DNA of 64,000 nt from Bacillus sp. B-jedd (GTDB taxonomy: Bacteria > Bacillota > Bacilli > Bacillales > Cytobacillaceae), in assembly GCF_000821085.1 (NCBI RefSeq), contig NZ_CCXR01000001.1:1-64000 (forward strand), read 5' to 3'. Shown here piece after piece: positions 31,658-48,206 of this stretch; the stretch's first letter is position 1, and the number at the start of each line of letters is the position of its first letter. A program made the position numbers and the translations under genes. The notes under the pieces are model-generated. The model was not told the DNA's origin and did no database searches. It saw nothing but the letters and a program-made list of their open reading frames with translations.

Positions 31658-32845
31658 ATGGGTAAAGCTAAATTCGACCGTTCCAAGCCACACGTTAACA
31701 TTGGAACAATTGGTCACGTTGACCATGGTAAAACTACTTTGACTGCTGCAATCACAACTGTCCTTTCAAAAGCTGGCGGCGGTGAAGCGCGCGGTTACGA
31801 TCAAATCGATAACGCTCCTGAAGAAAAAGAGCGTGGAATCACAATCTCAACTTCTCACGTTGAATACGAAACTGCTAACCGTCACTATGCACACGTTGAC
31901 TGCCCAGGACACGCTGACTATGTTAAGAACATGATCACTGGCGCAGCTCAAATGGACGGCGGTATCCTTGTAGTATCCGCTACTGACGGCCCAATGCCAC
32001 AAACTCGTGAGCACATCCTTCTTTCCCGTCAGGTAGGCGTTCCTTACCTTGTTGTATTCATGAACAAGTGCGACATGGTAGACGACGAAGAGCTACTTGA
32101 GCTAGTTGAAATGGAAATCCGCGACCTTCTTACTGAGTATGAGTTCCCTGGCGATGACACTCCAGTTATCAAAGGTTCTGCTCTTAAAGCTCTTGAAGGC
32201 GAAGGTGATTGGGAAGCAAAAATCATCGAACTTATGGATGCTGTTGACAGCTATATCCCAACTCCAGCTCGTGACACTGAAAAGCCATTCATGATGCCTG
32301 TTGAGGATGTATTCTCCATCACTGGCCGTGGAACAGTTGCTACTGGACGTGTAGAGCGCGGACAAGTTAAAGTCGGTGACGTAGTTGAAATCGTTGGTTT
32401 CACTGAAGAGCCAAAATCTACAACTGTAACAGGCGTTGAAATGTTCCGTAAGCTTCTTGACTATGCAGAAGCTGGCGACAACATCGGTGCCCTTCTTCGT
32501 GGCGTAGCCCGTGAAGAAATCGAGCGTGGACAAGTTTTGGCAAAGCCAAAGTCCATCACTCCACACACAAAGTTCAAAGCGGAAGTTTACGTTTTGTCTA
32601 AAGAGGAAGGTGGACGTCATACTCCATTCTTCACTAACTACCGCCCACAATTCTATTTCCGTACTTCTGACATTACAGGTATCTGTAATCTTCCAGAAGG
32701 CGTAGAAATGGTTATGCCTGGCGACAACATCGAAATGTCAGTTGAGCTTATCGCTCCAGTTGCGATCGAAGAAGGAACTAAGTTCTCTATTCGTGAAGGC
32801 GGACGTACAGTAGGCGCTGGCGTTGTTGCTACTATTGTAGAATAA
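31658..32845 (+). CDS. tuf: Translation elongation factor Tu
   Basis: A 395-residue GTPase that delivers aminoacyl-tRNA. P-loop [17 protein letters not shown] and NKCDMVD are present, then domains II and III. Codon use is strongly biased, as expected for one of the most expressed genes. Start ATG 31658 after AAAGGAGG; the open frame upstream to 31595 is the leader. Confidence 0.99.
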   Translation: MGKAKFDRSKPHVNIGTIGHVDHGKTTLTAAITTVLSKAGGGEARGYDQIDNAPEEKERGITISTSHVEYETANRHYAHVDCPGHADYVKNMITGAAQMDGGILVVSATDGPMPQTREHILLSRQVGVPYLVVFMNKCDMVDDEELLELVEMEIRDLLTEYEFPGDDTPVIKGSALKALEGEGDWEAKIIELMDAVDSYIPTPARDTEKPFMMPVEDVFSITGRGTVATGRVERGQVKVGDVVEIVGFTEEPKSTTVTGVEMFRKLLDYAEAGDNIGALLRGVAREEIERGQVLAKPKSITPHTKFKAEVYVLSKEEGGRHTPFFTNYRPQFYFRTSDITGICNLPEGVEMVMPGDNIEMSVELIAPVAIEEGTKFSIREGGRTVGAGVVATIVE

Positions 32846-32859
32846 TTATACTAATACAA

Positions 32860-32891
32860 AGCGGATGGGTGACGACCCATCCGCTTTTTTA
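32860..32891 (+). terminator. Terminator of the str operon
   Basis: A perfect 11-bp stem AGCGGATGGGT/ACCCATCCGCT with a GACG loop and a run of T. Confidence 0.95.
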
Positions 32892-33028
32892 TGGTTTTTT
32901 TTCGACAGGAACCGAGTTCCTTCTATATAATAGGCTGTATTTCCCGCCCCTTTTCGTTCTCTTGGCAGGAAAGAGGGGAAAAGCAATCTGCTCAATAGCT
33001 TCTCCATTAAATGTTAGTAAAGAAACCA

Positions 33029-33057
33029 TTGCAATCAGGGCAATGGGCCGCTATAAT
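33029..33057 (+). promoter_or_regulatory. Promoter P1 of the S10 cluster
   Basis: TTGCAA (33029-33034), 17-base spacer, perfect TATAAT (33052-33057). Confidence 0.65.
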
Positions 33058-33096
33058 ATTAAAAGTGTGCTAAACATAAAAAACTCCTGAATTTTA

Positions 33097-33125
33097 TTGC
33101 GTTCAGGAAATGTTTTATGTATAAT
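33097..33125 (+). promoter_or_regulatory. Promoter P2 of the S10 cluster
   Basis: TTGCGT (33097-33102), 17-base spacer, perfect TATAAT (33120-33125). The -35 lies within an inverted repeat. Confidence 0.7.
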
Positions 33126-33239
33126 AGACAATGTTGGTCTTTGACTGCGATGATGTGAGAGGTTGCTGACACACCCGGCCGCTTTGCCATGGCGAGTGTG
33201 GCAGGAGATTTTCACTGAGAATGTCTATTTTGAAAATAG

Positions 33240-33569
<330 letters not shown>

Positions 33570-33603
33570 CATCATAAAACATTTTAATCAGGAGGTGTGA
33601 CGA

Positions 33604-34230
33604 ATGACCAAAGGAATCTTAGGAAGAAAGATTGGTATGACTCAAGTATTTGCAGAGAACGGCAACTTAATCCCTGTAACAGTTATTGAGGCGGCTGCCA
33701 ACGTTGTCCTTCAAAAGAAAACGGTTGAAACAGATGGTTACGAAGCTGTTCAGATCGGTTTTGAAGACAAACGTGAAAAGCTTGCCAATAAGCCTGAAAA
33801 GGGACATGTCGCAAAAGCGAATACTGCTCCTAAGCGCTTCGTTCGCGAATTCCGCGGAGTAGACTTGGCAGCATATGAAGTTGGTCAGGAAGTCAAAGTT
33901 GATATTTTTGCAGAAGGCGACATCGTGGATGTAACCGGAGTATCGAAAGGTAAAGGATTCCAAGGCTCGATCAAGCGCCACGGACAATCCCGCGGACCTA
34001 TGGCTCACGGTTCCCGTTACCACCGCCGCCCAGGTTCTATGGGTCCAGTAGCTCCTAACCGCGTTTTCAAAGGCAAAGCATTGCCAGGACAAATGGGTGG
34101 GGAAGTTGTTACGGTTCAAAATCTTGAAATCGTAAAAGTGGATGCAGAGCGCAACCTTCTTCTTGTAAAAGGCAACGTGCCTGGACCAAGAAAAGCATTA
34201 ATTAAAGTCAAAAGTGCGATTAAAGCATAA
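33604..34230 (+). CDS. rplC: 50S ribosomal protein L3
   Basis: A 208-residue L3, whose loop reaches the peptidyl-transferase centre ([20 protein letters not shown]). Early assembly protein. AGGAGGTGTG precedes the ATG. Confidence 0.98.
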   Translation: MTKGILGRKIGMTQVFAENGNLIPVTVIEAAANVVLQKKTVETDGYEAVQIGFEDKREKLANKPEKGHVAKANTAPKRFVREFRGVDLAAYEVGQEVKVDIFAEGDIVDVTGVSKGKGFQGSIKRHGQSRGPMAHGSRYHRRPGSMGPVAPNRVFKGKALPGQMGGEVVTVQNLEIVKVDAERNLLLVKGNVPGPRKALIKVKSAIKA

Positions 34231-34259
34231 GGACTTCTTAAGAAAGGAGGAACAAAGGA

Positions 34260-34883
34260 ATGCCTAAAGTAGCATTGTTTAACCAAAGCGGTTCCCAAGT
34301 AGGGGAAATCGAACTTAATGATACAGTTTTCGGCATTGAGCCAAACCAGCACGTGCTTTTTGAAGCCGTATTGATGCAAAGGGCTTCAATGCGCCAGGGA
34401 ACACATAAAACAAAAATCCGTTCCGAAGTAGCCGGCGGCGGACGCAAGCCGTGGAGACAAAAAGGAACAGGCCGTGCGCGCCAAGGTTCCATCCGTTCAC
34501 CACAATGGAGAGGCGGCGGAACAGTTTTCGGACCAGTACCACGCAGCTACAGCTATAAATTGCCAAGGAAGGTACGCCGACTTGCAATTAAATCAGCTTT
34601 ATCTACAAAGGTTCTAGAAGAAAACATCCTGGTTCTTGAAAGCCTTGCTTTCGAAGCGCCAAAAACAAAAGACTTCTTGAATGTCCTGAAGGGACTTTCA
34701 GTAGAAAAGAAAGCACTTGTTGTAACTGCTGACCTTGATGAGAATGTAGCTTTGTCTGCAAGGAACATTCCTGGCGTTACAGTAGTAGCAGCCAACGGAA
34801 TCAGCGTAGTGGATGTCCTTAACCATGACAAGCTGATCATCACTAAAGCAGCGGTCGAAAAAGTAGAGGAGGTGCTTGCATAA
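34260..34883 (+). CDS. rplD: 50S ribosomal protein L4
   Basis: A 207-residue L4. The extended loop lining the exit tunnel is seen as [19 protein letters not shown]. Preceded by AAAGGAGG. Its stop overlaps the start of rplW by one base. Confidence 0.98.
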   Translation: MPKVALFNQSGSQVGEIELNDTVFGIEPNQHVLFEAVLMQRASMRQGTHKTKIRSEVAGGGRKPWRQKGTGRARQGSIRSPQWRGGGTVFGPVPRSYSYKLPRKVRRLAIKSALSTKVLEENILVLESLAFEAPKTKDFLNVLKGLSVEKKALVVTADLDENVALSARNIPGVTVVAANGISVVDVLNHDKLIITKAAVEKVEEVLA

Positions 34884-35167
34884 TGGATGCACGCGATGTC
34901 ATTAAGCGCCCCGTTATCACTGAACGTTCTACAGATTTGATGGCTGAAAAGAAATATACGTTCGAAGTTGACGTAAGAGCTAATAAAACACAAGTTAAAG
35001 ATGCTGTTGAAACAATCTTTGGCGTTGATGTTGAGAAAGTAAACATCATGAACTACAAAGGTAAATTCAAGCGCATGGGCAAGTTTGGCGGATACACAAA
35101 CAAACGCCGCAAAGCGATTGTTAAATTGACTGCCGATAGCAAAGAAATCGAAATTTTTGAATCCTAG
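34883..35167 (+). CDS. rplW: 50S ribosomal protein L23
   Basis: A 94-residue L23 at the tunnel exit, docking site for trigger factor and SRP. Begins [16 protein letters not shown]. Start overlaps rplD (TAATG), GAGGAGGTG upstream. Confidence 0.98.
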   Translation: MDARDVIKRPVITERSTDLMAEKKYTFEVDVRANKTQVKDAVETIFGVDVEKVNIMNYKGKFKRMGKFGGYTNKRRKAIVKLTADSKEIEIFES

Positions 35168-35174
35168 AATTTAA

Positions 35175-36026
<852 letters not shown>

Positions 36027-36086
36027 CGTGATTGAACTACGGTTCGCCAAAAGAACCGTAGAACGGTCTCGAAGGGAGGTACCCTC

Positions 36087-36362
36087 ATGGGTCGCAGTTT
36101 GAAAAAAGGACCTTTTGTTGATGATCATTTGATGAAAAAGGTCGAAAGCCTAGGTACTGACAGCAAGCATGTTATTAAGACATGGTCACGCCGTTCAACA
36201 ATTTTCCCACAATTCATCGGCCACACAATTGCTGTGTACGATGGTCGTAAGCATGTACCTGTATATATCACTGAGGACATGGTAGGGCACAAGCTTGGAG
36301 AATTCGCTCCAACACGTGCTTATAAAGGTCATGGCAGTGACGATAAGAAAACCAGACGTTAA
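36087..36362 (+). CDS. rpsS: 30S ribosomal protein S19
   Basis: A 91-residue S19 of the 30S head. Intact from [14 protein letters not shown] to the basic tail. GGGAGGTACC precedes the ATG. Its stop overlaps the rplV binding region. Confidence 0.98.
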   Translation: MGRSLKKGPFVDDHLMKKVESLGTDSKHVIKTWSRRSTIFPQFIGHTIAVYDGRKHVPVYITEDMVGHKLGEFAPTRAYKGHGSDDKKTRR

Positions 36363-36382
36363 TGAGAGGAGGGCATCACACC

Positions 36383-36724
36383 ATGCAAGCTAAAGCTGTT
36401 GCAAGAACAGTCCGTATTGCTCCTCGTAAAGCTCGTTTAGTCGTAGACCTTATTCGAGGCAAGCAAGTTGGTGAAGCGGTGGCAATTTTGACATTGACTC
36501 CGAAAGCTGCTTCTCCAATCGTTGAAAAAGTATTGAAATCCGCTATGGCTAACGCGGAGCACAACTATGAAATGGATGTAAACAACCTTGTGGTTGAACA
36601 AGCGTTTGTTGACGAAGGTCCAACACTCAAGCGTTTCCGTCCGCGTGCACAAGGCCGCGCAAGTGCAATCAATAAGCGCACGAGCCACATTACAATCGTT
36701 TTATCAGAAAAGAAGGAGGGATAA
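36383..36724 (+). CDS. rplV: 50S ribosomal protein L22
   Basis: A 113-residue L22, whose beta-hairpin lines the exit tunnel near the macrolide site ([20 protein letters not shown]). Start ATG 36383 after GAGAGGAGGG; an earlier in-frame ATG at 36362 overlaps the rpsS stop. Confidence 0.97.
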   Translation: MQAKAVARTVRIAPRKARLVVDLIRGKQVGEAVAILTLTPKAASPIVEKVLKSAMANAEHNYEMDVNNLVVEQAFVDEGPTLKRFRPRAQGRASAINKRTSHITIVLSEKKEG

Positions 36725-36727
36725 TTA

Positions 36728-37384
36728 GTGGGTCAAAAAGTAAATCCAGTCGGTTTGCGTATCGGGATCATCAAAGATTGGGAATCCAAGTGGTACGCAG
36801 GCAAAGACTTCGCTGATCTTCTTCATGAAGATATTAAAGTTCGTGAATACATCCAGAAGCGCCTGAAAGACGCATCTGTATCTAAAGTAGAAATCGAACG
36901 CGCTGCTAACCGTGTAAACGTTACTGTCCACACTGCAAAGCCAGGTATGGTAATTGGAAAAGGCGGAACAGAAGTTGAAGCGCTCCGTAAAGCGTTGAAC
37001 CAACTTACTGGCAAGCGTGTCCACATTAATATCCTTGAAATTAAGAGAGCTGACATCGATGCGAAGCTTGTTGCTGAAAACATCGCTCGTCAATTAGAAA
37101 ACCGTGTATCTTTCCGCCGTGCGCAAAAGCAAGTTATCCAGCGTGCAATGCGTGCAGGTGCAAAAGGTATCAAAACAATGGTATCCGGCCGTCTTGGCGG
37201 TGCAGATATCGCCCGTTCTGAACATTACAGCGAAGGAACTGTTCCCCTTCATACACTTCGTGCAGACATCGACTATGCAACTGCAGAAGCTGATACAACT
37301 TACGGCAAACTTGGCGTAAAAGTATGGATCTACAAGGGTGAAGTCCTTCCAACGAAGAAGAAAACCGAGGAAGGAGGCAAATAA
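36728..37384 (+). CDS. rpsC: 30S ribosomal protein S3
   Basis: A 218-residue S3 at the mRNA entry with a KH domain ([15 protein letters not shown]). Start is GTG 36728, 3 bases after the rplV stop, with AAGGAGGG upstream inside rplV. Confidence 0.98.
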   Translation: MGQKVNPVGLRIGIIKDWESKWYAGKDFADLLHEDIKVREYIQKRLKDASVSKVEIERAANRVNVTVHTAKPGMVIGKGGTEVEALRKALNQLTGKRVHINILEIKRADIDAKLVAENIARQLENRVSFRRAQKQVIQRAMRAGAKGIKTMVSGRLGGADIARSEHYSEGTVPLHTLRADIDYATAEADTTYGKLGVKVWIYKGEVLPTKKKTEEGGK

Positions 37385-37386
37385 TC

Positions 37387-38014
<628 letters not shown>

Positions 38015-38033
38015 TTGAGAGGAGGTCCGCATA

Positions 38034-38297
38034 ATGAGCGAACGCAATCAACGCAAAGTTTACACCGGACGCGTTGTTTCCGACAAAATGGATAAGACCG
38101 TTACTGTTTTAGTCGAAACACACAAAAAGCATCCTCTTTATGGTAAACGCGTTAAGTACTCTAAAAAATTCAAGGCGCATGATGAGCAAAACCAGGCAAA
38201 AATTGGTGATATTGTACGCATCATGGAAACTCGCCCGCTTTCCGCTACAAAACGCTTCCGCCTAATCGAAGTGGTTGAAAAAGCAGTTATTATTTAA
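38034..38297 (+). CDS. rpsQ: 30S ribosomal protein S17
   Basis: An 87-residue S17, a primary 16S-binding OB-fold protein ([18 protein letters not shown]). GAGAGGAGGTC precedes the ATG. Confidence 0.98.
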   Translation: MSERNQRKVYTGRVVSDKMDKTVTVLVETHKKHPLYGKRVKYSKKFKAHDEQNQAKIGDIVRIMETRPLSATKRFRLIEVVEKAVII

Positions 38298-38309
38298 TTG
38301 TTCGGATAA

Positions 38310-38705
<396 letters not shown>

Positions 38706-38760
38706 TTAGCAGCACTATGAAATAAAACAATCCTAAATGCCTTTAAGGAGGTGCGCACAG

Positions 38761-39066
38761 ATGCACGTAAAAAAAGGTGACAAAGTAATGGTCATCTCTG
38801 GCAAGGATAAAGGCAAAACAGGAACAATCCTGGAAGCTTATCCGAAACAAAACCGTGTCCTTGTAGAGGGAGTTAACATCGTCAAGAAGCATTCCAAGCC
38901 TTCCCAGGCGAATCCCCAGGGCGGCATCAACAGCCAGGAAGCACCTGTCCATGTATCGAACGTCATGCCGATCGACAAATCCGGAAAACCAAGCCGTGTA
39001 GGCTACAAGGTTGTTGACGGCAAGAAAGTACGCGTAACAAAATCCGGTGAAGTACTAGATAAATAG
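38761..39066 (+). CDS. rplX: 50S ribosomal protein L24
   Basis: A 101-residue KOW-domain protein ([21 protein letters not shown]) that starts 50S assembly. Start ATG 38761 after AAGGAGGTGCGC; the longer frame from 38737 lacks a site. Confidence 0.97.
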   Translation: MHVKKGDKVMVISGKDKGKTGTILEAYPKQNRVLVEGVNIVKKHSKPSQANPQGGINSQEAPVHVSNVMPIDKSGKPSRVGYKVVDGKKVRVTKSGEVLDK

Positions 39067-39091
39067 TTCATGAAGAAGGGAGGTACACTAA

Positions 39092-39631
39092 ATGAGCCGC
39101 CTAAAGGAAAAGTTTGTAAATGATATTACTCCTGCTCTAATGAGCAAGTTCAGCTATAAATCTGTTATGCAGGTTCCGAAAGTAGAAAAAATCGTTGTAA
39201 ACATGGGTGTCGGTGATGCAGTCGCAAATGCGAAAGCTCTTGACAACGCTGTGGAAGAGCTTACTACCATCACTGGCCAAAAACCTGTCGTTACACGTGC
39301 GAAAAAGTCTATCGCGGGTTTCCGCCTTCGTGAAGGTATGCCGATCGGTGCGAAAGTAACCCTGCGCGGTGAACGCATGTATGAATTCCTTGATAAATTA
39401 ATTTCAGTCTCTCTGCCACGGGTTCGTGACTTCCGCGGGATTTCCAAGAAAGCATTCGACGGCCGCGGCAACTATACTCTTGGTGTGAAAGAACAATTGA
39501 TCTTCCCTGAAATTGATTACGATAAAGTAAGCAAGGTTCGTGGTATGGATATCGTTATCGTAACGACAGCCAACACTGATGAAGAAGCACGTGAACTTTT
39601 AACTCAGTTTGGAATGCCGTTCCAGAAGTAA
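39092..39631 (+). CDS. rplE: 50S ribosomal protein L5
   Basis: A 179-residue L5 that binds 5S rRNA and contacts P-site t[18 protein letters not shown] and [19 protein letters not shown] are conserved. Confidence 0.98.
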   Translation: MSRLKEKFVNDITPALMSKFSYKSVMQVPKVEKIVVNMGVGDAVANAKALDNAVEELTTITGQKPVVTRAKKSIAGFRLREGMPIGAKVTLRGERMYEFLDKLISVSLPRVRDFRGISKKAFDGRGNYTLGVKEQLIFPEIDYDKVSKVRGMDIVIVTTANTDEEARELLTQFGMPFQK

Positions 39632-39841
<210 letters not shown>

Positions 39842-39871
39842 AACCCAAGTTTGGGAAGGAGGTAAAAATAA

Positions 39872-40270
39872 ATGGTCATGACAGATCCAATTGCAGATAT
39901 GCTTACCCGCATTCGTAACGCGAACATGGTCCGCCACGAAAAGCTGGAAGTACCTGCTTCCAATATCAAAAAAGAAATCGCTGAAATCCTGAAACGTGAA
40001 GGATTCGTACGTGATGTAGAACTGATTGAAGATAACAAACAAGGCATCATCCGTATTTTCCTGAAGTACGGTGCCAACAACGAGCGCGTTATCACTGGCC
40101 TTAAGAGGATTTCAAAGCCTGGCCTTCGCGTATACGCAAAGTCAAACGAAGTGCCGCGCGTACTGAACGGCCTTGGAATCGCCCTCGTATCGACTTCTCA
40201 AGGTGTTGTTACTGACAAAGAAGCTCGCGCCAAGCAAATCGGCGGAGAAGTGCTAGCATACGTCTGGTAA
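39872..40270 (+). CDS. rpsH: 30S ribosomal protein S8
   Basis: A 132-residue S8, primary 16S-binding protein and, in other bacteria, the spc operon repressor. Starts [27 protein letters not shown] precedes it. Confidence 0.98.
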   Translation: MVMTDPIADMLTRIRNANMVRHEKLEVPASNIKKEIAEILKREGFVRDVELIEDNKQGIIRIFLKYGANNERVITGLKRISKPGLRVYAKSNEVPRVLNGLGIALVSTSQGVVTDKEARAKQIGGEVLAYVW

Positions 40271-40301
40271 GAAAGTTTTTGAATGAATGGAGGTGCACTA
40301 A

Positions 40302-40838
40302 ATGTCTCGCATAGGGAAAAAACCAATCGAAATTCCAGCAGGAGTTACGGTTACTCAAGATAAAAACACGATTACAGTTAAGGGTCCTAAAGGTGAACTC
40401 GTTCGTTCATTCAGCCCTGAAATCAGCATCCAGATAGAGGATAATACCATTACGATTACTCGCCCTTCCGATGTGAAGGAAGTACGTGCCTTGCACGGTA
40501 CTACTCGCGCTGTACTCGCAAACATGGTTGAAGGTGTATCCAAGGGCTTCGAAAAAGGTTTGGAGCTTGTAGGGGTTGGTTACCGTGCTTCCAAGCAGGG
40601 CACCAAGCTTGTACTTAACGTAGGATATTCCCATCCAGTTGAAATCGAACCTGAAAAAGGCATCGAAATCGAAGTGCCTGCAAATACAAAAGTAATTGTT
40701 AAAGGTTTTGACAAAGAACGCGTCGGAGCACTTGCTGCAAACATCCGCGGCGTACGTCCTCCAGAGCCTTACAAAGGCAAAGGGATCCGCTATGAAGGTG
40801 AAGTTGTCCGCCGTAAGGAAGGTAAAAAAGGTAAGTAA
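40302..40838 (+). CDS. rplF: 50S ribosomal protein L6
   Basis: A 178-residue L6 near the sarcin-ricin loop. Both alpha-beta repeats and the C-terminal [20 protein letters not shown] are intact. Confidence 0.98.
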   Translation: MSRIGKKPIEIPAGVTVTQDKNTITVKGPKGELVRSFSPEISIQIEDNTITITRPSDVKEVRALHGTTRAVLANMVEGVSKGFEKGLELVGVGYRASKQGTKLVLNVGYSHPVEIEPEKGIEIEVPANTKVIVKGFDKERVGALAANIRGVRPPEPYKGKGIRYEGEVVRRKEGKKGK

Positions 40839-40870
40839 AGCCGCATAGTAATACGAAAGGAGTGACGTAA

Positions 40871-41233
40871 ATGATTACGAAGCTTGACAAAAACGTGAGC
40901 CGTAAGAAAAGGCACGCACGCGTCCGTTCAAAACTAAGCGGAACTGCTGCCCGTCCACGTCTGAATGTGTTCCGTTCCAACAAACACATTTACGCTCAGC
41001 TAATCGACGATGTTAACGGAGTGACTCTTGCGAGTGCTTCAACAATGGAAAAAGATTTCGGACTGGAATCTTCCGCAAATAAAGAAGCTGCCCAAAAAGT
41101 CGGAGAACTTATTGCAAAGCGTGCAGTCGAAAAAGGCATCTCTTCTGTTGTCTTCGACCGCGGAGGGTACTTGTACCATGGCCGCATCCAGACACTTGCC
41201 GATGCCGCTCGTGAAAACGGACTGCAATTTTAA
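40871..41233 (+). CDS. rplR: 50S ribosomal protein L18
   Basis: A 120-residue L18 that binds 5S rRNA with L5. Basic N terminus ([20 protein letters not shown]) and conserved [10 protein letters not shown] near the end. Confidence 0.98.
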   Translation: MITKLDKNVSRKKRHARVRSKLSGTAARPRLNVFRSNKHIYAQLIDDVNGVTLASASTMEKDFGLESSANKEAAQKVGELIAKRAVEKGISSVVFDRGGYLYHGRIQTLADAARENGLQF

Positions 41234-41257
41234 TAGACAAAGGAGGGACACACAAAG

Positions 41258-41758
41258 ATGCGTCGCATTGACCCAAACAAACTAGAACTAGAAGAACGCG
41301 TAGTTACGGTAAACCGTGTAGCGAAAGTTGTTAAAGGCGGACGCCGTTTCCGTTTTACAGCTCTTGTCGTAGTTGGAGACAGGAATGGCCATGTCGGCTT
41401 TGGCACAGGTAAAGCACAGGAAGTACCTGATGCGATCCGTAAAGCAATCGAAGATGCAAAGAAAAACCTGGTATCTGTACCGATGGTTGGAACTACAATT
41501 CCTCACCAGGTAATCGGCCGTTTCGGAGCTGGTGAAATTCTTTTGAAGCCTGCATATGAAGGTACAGGAGTTATCGCTGGCGGTCCAGTCCGTGCGGTAC
41601 TTGAGCTTGCGGGGATTTCCGATATCCTTTCAAAATCACTTGGAACCAATACGCCAATCAACGTGGTTCGTGCTACGATTGACGGCATCAAGCAACTTAA
41701 GAGTGCTGAAGAAGTTGCGAAGCTGCGCGGAAAATCAGTAGAAGAACTGCTAGGATAA
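41258..41758 (+). CDS. rpsE: 30S ribosomal protein S5
   Basis: A 166-residue S5, which helps accuracy and mRNA unwinding. The loop where spectinomycin-resistance changes occur ([16 protein letters not shown]) is of normal type. Confidence 0.98.
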   Translation: MRRIDPNKLELEERVVTVNRVAKVVKGGRRFRFTALVVVGDRNGHVGFGTGKAQEVPDAIRKAIEDAKKNLVSVPMVGTTIPHQVIGRFGAGEILLKPAYEGTGVIAGGPVRAVLELAGISDILSKSLGTNTPINVVRATIDGIKQLKSAEEVAKLRGKSVEELLG

Positions 41759-41771
41759 GGAGGGAAATCAC

Positions 41772-41954
41772 ATGGCTAACAAATTGGAAATTACCCTCAC
41801 TAGAAGCGTGATCGGCCGTCCGCAGGACCAGCGTGAAACAGTTAAGGCTCTCGGCTTGCGAAAAGTGAACCAGACAGTTGAACAGCAGGATAACGCGGCA
41901 ATTCGCGGTATGATCAACAAGGTTGCTCACCTTGTAACGGTTAAAGAGCAATAA
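41772..41954 (+). CDS. rpmD: 50S ribosomal protein L30
   Basis: A 60-residue L30 ([20 protein letters not shown]). AAGGAGGG precedes it, 13 bases after rpsE. Confidence 0.97.
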   Translation: MANKLEITLTRSVIGRPQDQRETVKALGLRKVNQTVEQQDNAAIRGMINKVAHLVTVKEQ

Positions 41955-41987
41955 ACGATTCTTTTCTTTCAATAAGGAGGTGCCCAA

Positions 41988-42428
41988 ATGAAACTTCATG
42001 AACTAAAGCCTGCAGAAGGTTCCCGAAAAGAACGTAAGCGTCTAGGACGTGGTATCGGATCTGGTCAAGGTAAAACTGCTGGTAAAGGTCATAAAGGTCA
42101 AAATGCCCGTTCCGGCGGTGGTGTTCGTCTAGGTTTTGAAGGTGGTCAAACGCCTTTATTCCGTCGTCTGCCTAAGCGCGGTTTCACAAACATCAACCGT
42201 AAGGAATATGCGATTGTTAACCTTGATGCCTTGAACAGCTTTGAAGACGGTACAGAAGTTACTCCAGAACTTCTAATCGAAGCTGGCCTGGTCAAGAACG
42301 AAAAAGCAGGAATCAAGATTCTTGCAAAAGGGAACGTTGAGAAAAAATTGACTGTAAAAGCTCATAAATTTTCCTCTGCTGCCAAGGAAGCAATCGAAGC
42401 TGCCGGTGGAAACACTGAGGTGATTTAA
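41988..42428 (+). CDS. rplO: 50S ribosomal protein L15
   Basis: A 146-residue L15, late 50S assembly protein. Gly/Arg-rich N-terminal extension ([20 protein letters not shown]). Its stop overlaps the secY start (TAATG). Confidence 0.98.
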   Translation: MKLHELKPAEGSRKERKRLGRGIGSGQGKTAGKGHKGQNARSGGGVRLGFEGGQTPLFRRLPKRGFTNINRKEYAIVNLDALNSFEDGTEVTPELLIEAGLVKNEKAGIKILAKGNVEKKLTVKAHKFSSAAKEAIEAAGGNTEVI

Positions 42429-43723
42429 TGTTCCGGACAATCTCCAATTTTATGCGCGTGGGTGAAATAAGGAGCAAAATTATCTTCACCCTTTTAATGT
42501 TAGTAGTCTTCCGTATCGGCACCTTCATTCCGGTGCCAAATGTAAATGCGGATATTCTTGCTGCCCAGGATCAATTCAGTGTATTTGGGGTTCTGAATAC
42601 ATTTGGAGGAGGAGCACTTAAAAACTTCTCGATTCTCGCCATGGGCATCATGCCTTACATCACTGCTTCAATCATCATCCAGCTTTTGCAAATGGATGTT
42701 GTCCCGAAGTTTACAGAGTGGTCTAAGCAGGGCGATGCCGGCAGAAGGAAACTGGCACAGTTTACCCGCTATTTTACAATTGTACTTGGATTTATCCAGG
42801 CATTGGGCATGTCCTATGGGTTCAATAACATGGCCCAGGGCCGTTTGATCGAAAGTTCGGGAATTGGGACGTATCTGCTGATTGCAACCGTGCTGACAGC
42901 TGGTACAGCCTTCCTAATGTGGCTTGGCGAACAAATTACTGCAAAAGGTGTTGGAAACGGGATATCCATTATCATCTTTGCTGGTATTGCTGCAGGAATT
43001 CCGAATACAATCAACCAGATTTATATCCAGCAGTTCCAAAATGCAGGAGATAAACTGTTCATCAATATCCTGACAGTTATATTAATCGCGCTTGCTGTGG
43101 TTGCCATCGTAGTCGGTGTCATCTTTGTCCAGCAGGCAGTCAGGAAAATTCCGATTCAGTATGCAAAAAGAATGACAGCCGGCCGTACGCCAGTAGGTGG
43201 GCAATCAACTCACATGCCGTTGAAAGTAAACGCGGCGGGTGTTATACCAGTCATTTTTGCTGTTTCGTTCATCGTTACTCCGAAGACAATCGCGTCATTC
43301 TTCCCAACAAATGATGTGACACTTTGGATCCAGCGTGTATTCGACTATACCCATCCTATCGGGATGGTGCTATATGCAGCCTTGATTATCGCGTTTACTT
43401 ATTTCTATGCGTTTATCCAGGTGAACCCTGAACAGGCTGCTGAAAATCTGCAAAAGCAGAGCGGCTATATTCCGGGAATCCGCCCGGGTAAAAGCACTCA
43501 GGAATACTTTACGCGTGTCCTGTACCGCCTGACTTTCGTCGGTGCGATATTCCTGGCTGTTATTGCCGTGCTTCCTGTTTTGTTCATCCAGATCGCGAAT
43601 CTGCCTCAATCAGCCCAGATAGGCGGAACAAGCCTGCTGATCGTTGTCGGCGTCGCCCTGGAAACAATGAAGCAGCTCGAAGCACAGTTGGTCAAGCGCC
43701 ATTATAAAGGCTTTATCAAGTAA
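42428..43723 (+). CDS. secY: Preprotein translocase channel subunit SecY
   Basis: A 431-residue, ten-helix membrane channel for protein export. Plug region and the cytoplasmic loops (GMSYGFNN, then KRMTAGRTPVGGQSTHMPLK) are intact, and the C-terminal tail ends LVKRHYKGFIK. Coupled to rplO by overlap. Partners SecE (15985) and SecA/SecG (elsewhere). Confidence 0.98.
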   Translation: MFRTISNFMRVGEIRSKIIFTLLMLVVFRIGTFIPVPNVNADILAAQDQFSVFGVLNTFGGGALKNFSILAMGIMPYITASIIIQLLQMDVVPKFTEWSKQGDAGRRKLAQFTRYFTIVLGFIQALGMSYGFNNMAQGRLIESSGIGTYLLIATVLTAGTAFLMWLGEQITAKGVGNGISIIIFAGIAAGIPNTINQIYIQQFQNAGDKLFINILTVILIALAVVAIVVGVIFVQQAVRKIPIQYAKRMTAGRTPVGGQSTHMPLKVNAAGVIPVIFAVSFIVTPKTIASFFPTNDVTLWIQRVFDYTHPIGMVLYAALIIAFTYFYAFIQVNPEQAAENLQKQSGYIPGIRPGKSTQEYFTRVLYRLTFVGAIFLAVIAVLPVLFIQIANLPQSAQIGGTSLLIVVGVALETMKQLEAQLVKRHYKGFIK

Positions 43724-43734
43724 GAATGGTTTAG

Positions 43735-45179
<1,445 letters not shown>

Positions 45180-45484
45180 TGGCATCCCGCGCATTGTTCC
45201 CGGGCAGATCGCCCTTGTTAAAAGCGGACGCGAATCCGGCCAATATGTTATAATAATAGGGTTGGTTGATGATCAATTTGTTCTGGTAGCTGATGGCGAA
45301 AAGCGAAAAAGTAATCGTCCAAAGAGAAAGAATATCCGTCATCTCCAACTATTGGACCGCATAGCTCCAGAAGTTTATAACAGTATCATTGAAACAGGCT
45401 GCGTGACGAACGGAAAATTGCGCTTCGCGCTTACAAGGTTCATCAATGAATGCCTGTCCGATCAAGAGAAGGGAGACGAAATCG

Positions 45485-45854
<370 letters not shown>

Positions 45855-45878
45855 TTTTAAAGGAGGTGCGAGTCTTAT

Positions 45879-46244
45879 ATGGCACGTATTGCTGGTGTAG
45901 ATATCCCTCGTGAAAAACGTGTGGTAATCTCTTTAACTTACATCTATGGTATTGGTAAAAATACTGCTCAGAAGGTTCTTGCTGAAGCGGGCGTTTCTGA
46001 AAACACTCGTGTTCGCGATCTTACTGAAGACGAACTGAACAAAATCCGTGACATCATCGACAAGCTTAAAGTTGAAGGTGACCTTCGCCGTGAAGTTTCC
46101 CTTAACATCAAGCGTCTGATGGAAATCGGAAGCTATCGTGGATTGCGCCATCGCCGCGGCTTGCCTGTTCGTGGACAAAACACGAAGAACAATGCACGTA
46201 CGCGTAAGGGCCCACGTAAAACTGTAGCGAACAAGAAGAAGTAA
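45879..46244 (+). CDS. rpsM: 30S ribosomal protein S13
   Basis: A 121-residue S13 in the 30S head, contacting P-site t[23 protein letters not shown] near the C terminus is diagnostic. Confidence 0.98.
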   Translation: MARIAGVDIPREKRVVISLTYIYGIGKNTAQKVLAEAGVSENTRVRDLTEDELNKIRDIIDKLKVEGDLRREVSLNIKRLMEIGSYRGLRHRRGLPVRGQNTKNNARTRKGPRKTVANKKK

Positions 46245-46251
46245 TCAGTAA

Positions 46252-46656
<405 letters not shown>

Positions 46657-46672
46657 TTTTTCTGTATAGAAT

Positions 46673-46701
46673 TTGTATCCATGTCTATAATGGGATATGA
46701 T
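46673..46701 (+). promoter_or_regulatory. Candidate promoter of rpoA-rplQ
   Basis: TTGTAT (46673-46678), 17-base spacer, TATGAT (46696-46701). The 170-base gap before rpoA is unusually long for this cluster, which fits a promoter. Confidence 0.6.
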
Positions 46702-46826
46702 ACTAATTTCGTTCATGCAGATTCAATATTCCAGTTGTTGTGCACAAACAGGGACGAATACATGGGGGAATTTCGGTTAGGCAAAGGCCGGCCGGGTTTT
46801 CGACGTTTTGAAGGAGGGTATATTTG

Positions 46827-47771
46827 ATGATCGAAATAGAAAAACCAAAAATCGAAACGGTTGAGATCAGCGATGATGCCAAATACGGAAAGTTCGTCGT
46901 AGAGCCACTTGAGCGTGGATATGGTACAACTCTGGGTAACTCCTTACGTCGTATCCTACTATCTTCACTCCCAGGTGCCGCAGTCACATCGATTCAGGTC
47001 GATGGTGTACTTCATGAGTTTTCAACAATTGAAGGTGTCGTTGAGGATGTTACATCCATCATCTTGAACATTAAGAAAATCGCACTAAAAATATACTCCG
47101 ATGAAGAAAAAACGCTTGAAATCGATGTACAGGGCGAAGGCGGGGTAAAGGCTTCCGATATCACCCATGACAGTGATGTTGAAATTCTTAACCCAGATTT
47201 GCATATTGCTACATTAGGTTCAAACGGACATCTTCGTATGCGTTTGACTGCTAGGCGGGGACGCGGCTATACGCCAGCTGACCAGAACAAGAGGGAAGAT
47301 CAGCCAATCGGCGTGATTCCGATTGACTCTATCTACACTCCGGTTTCCCGTGTTTCCTACCAGGTGGAAAATACACGTGTTGGCCAAATGACCAACTACG
47401 ATAAATTGACCCTGGATGTATGGACAGACGGCAGCACAGGCCCACAGGAAGCCATTGCATTTGGAGCGAAGATTTTGACCGAGCATTTGAATATCTTTGT
47501 TGGCTTGACCGATGAAGCGCAAAATGCTGAAATCATGATTGAAAAAGAAGAAGACCAAAAAGAAAAAGTCCTCGAAATGACGATTGAAGAACTTGACCTG
47601 TCGGTTCGTTCTTATAACTGTCTGAAGCGCGCGGGAATCAACACTGTCCAGGAGCTTGCCAACAAGACCGAAGAAGACATGATGAAAGTACGCAACCTAG
47701 GCCGTAAATCACTTGAGGAAGTAAAAGCGAAACTCGAAGAGCTAGGTTTAGGCCTGCGCAAGGATGACTAG
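46827..47771 (+). CDS. rpoA: DNA-directed RNA polymerase subunit alpha
   Basis: A 314-residue alpha subunit. The N-terminal dimer domain ([12 protein letters not shown]) is joined by a linker ([10 protein letters not shown]) to the C-terminal domain ([17 protein letters not shown]), which binds UP elements. Start ATG 46827, three bases after an in-frame TTG; AAGGAGGG upstream. Confidence 0.99.
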   Translation: MIEIEKPKIETVEISDDAKYGKFVVEPLERGYGTTLGNSLRRILLSSLPGAAVTSIQVDGVLHEFSTIEGVVEDVTSIILNIKKIALKIYSDEEKTLEIDVQGEGGVKASDITHDSDVEILNPDLHIATLGSNGHLRMRLTARRGRGYTPADQNKREDQPIGVIPIDSIYTPVSRVSYQVENTRVGQMTNYDKLTLDVWTDGSTGPQEAIAFGAKILTEHLNIFVGLTDEAQNAEIMIEKEEDQKEKVLEMTIEELDLSVRSYNCLKRAGINTVQELANKTEEDMMKVRNLGRKSLEEVKAKLEELGLGLRKDD

Positions 47772-47806
47772 TTTATCCGGCAACAGCCAACCACAGCCTT
47801 AACTGA

Positions 47807-48193
<387 letters not shown>

Positions 48194-48206
48194 TAACACC
48201 GCAATC

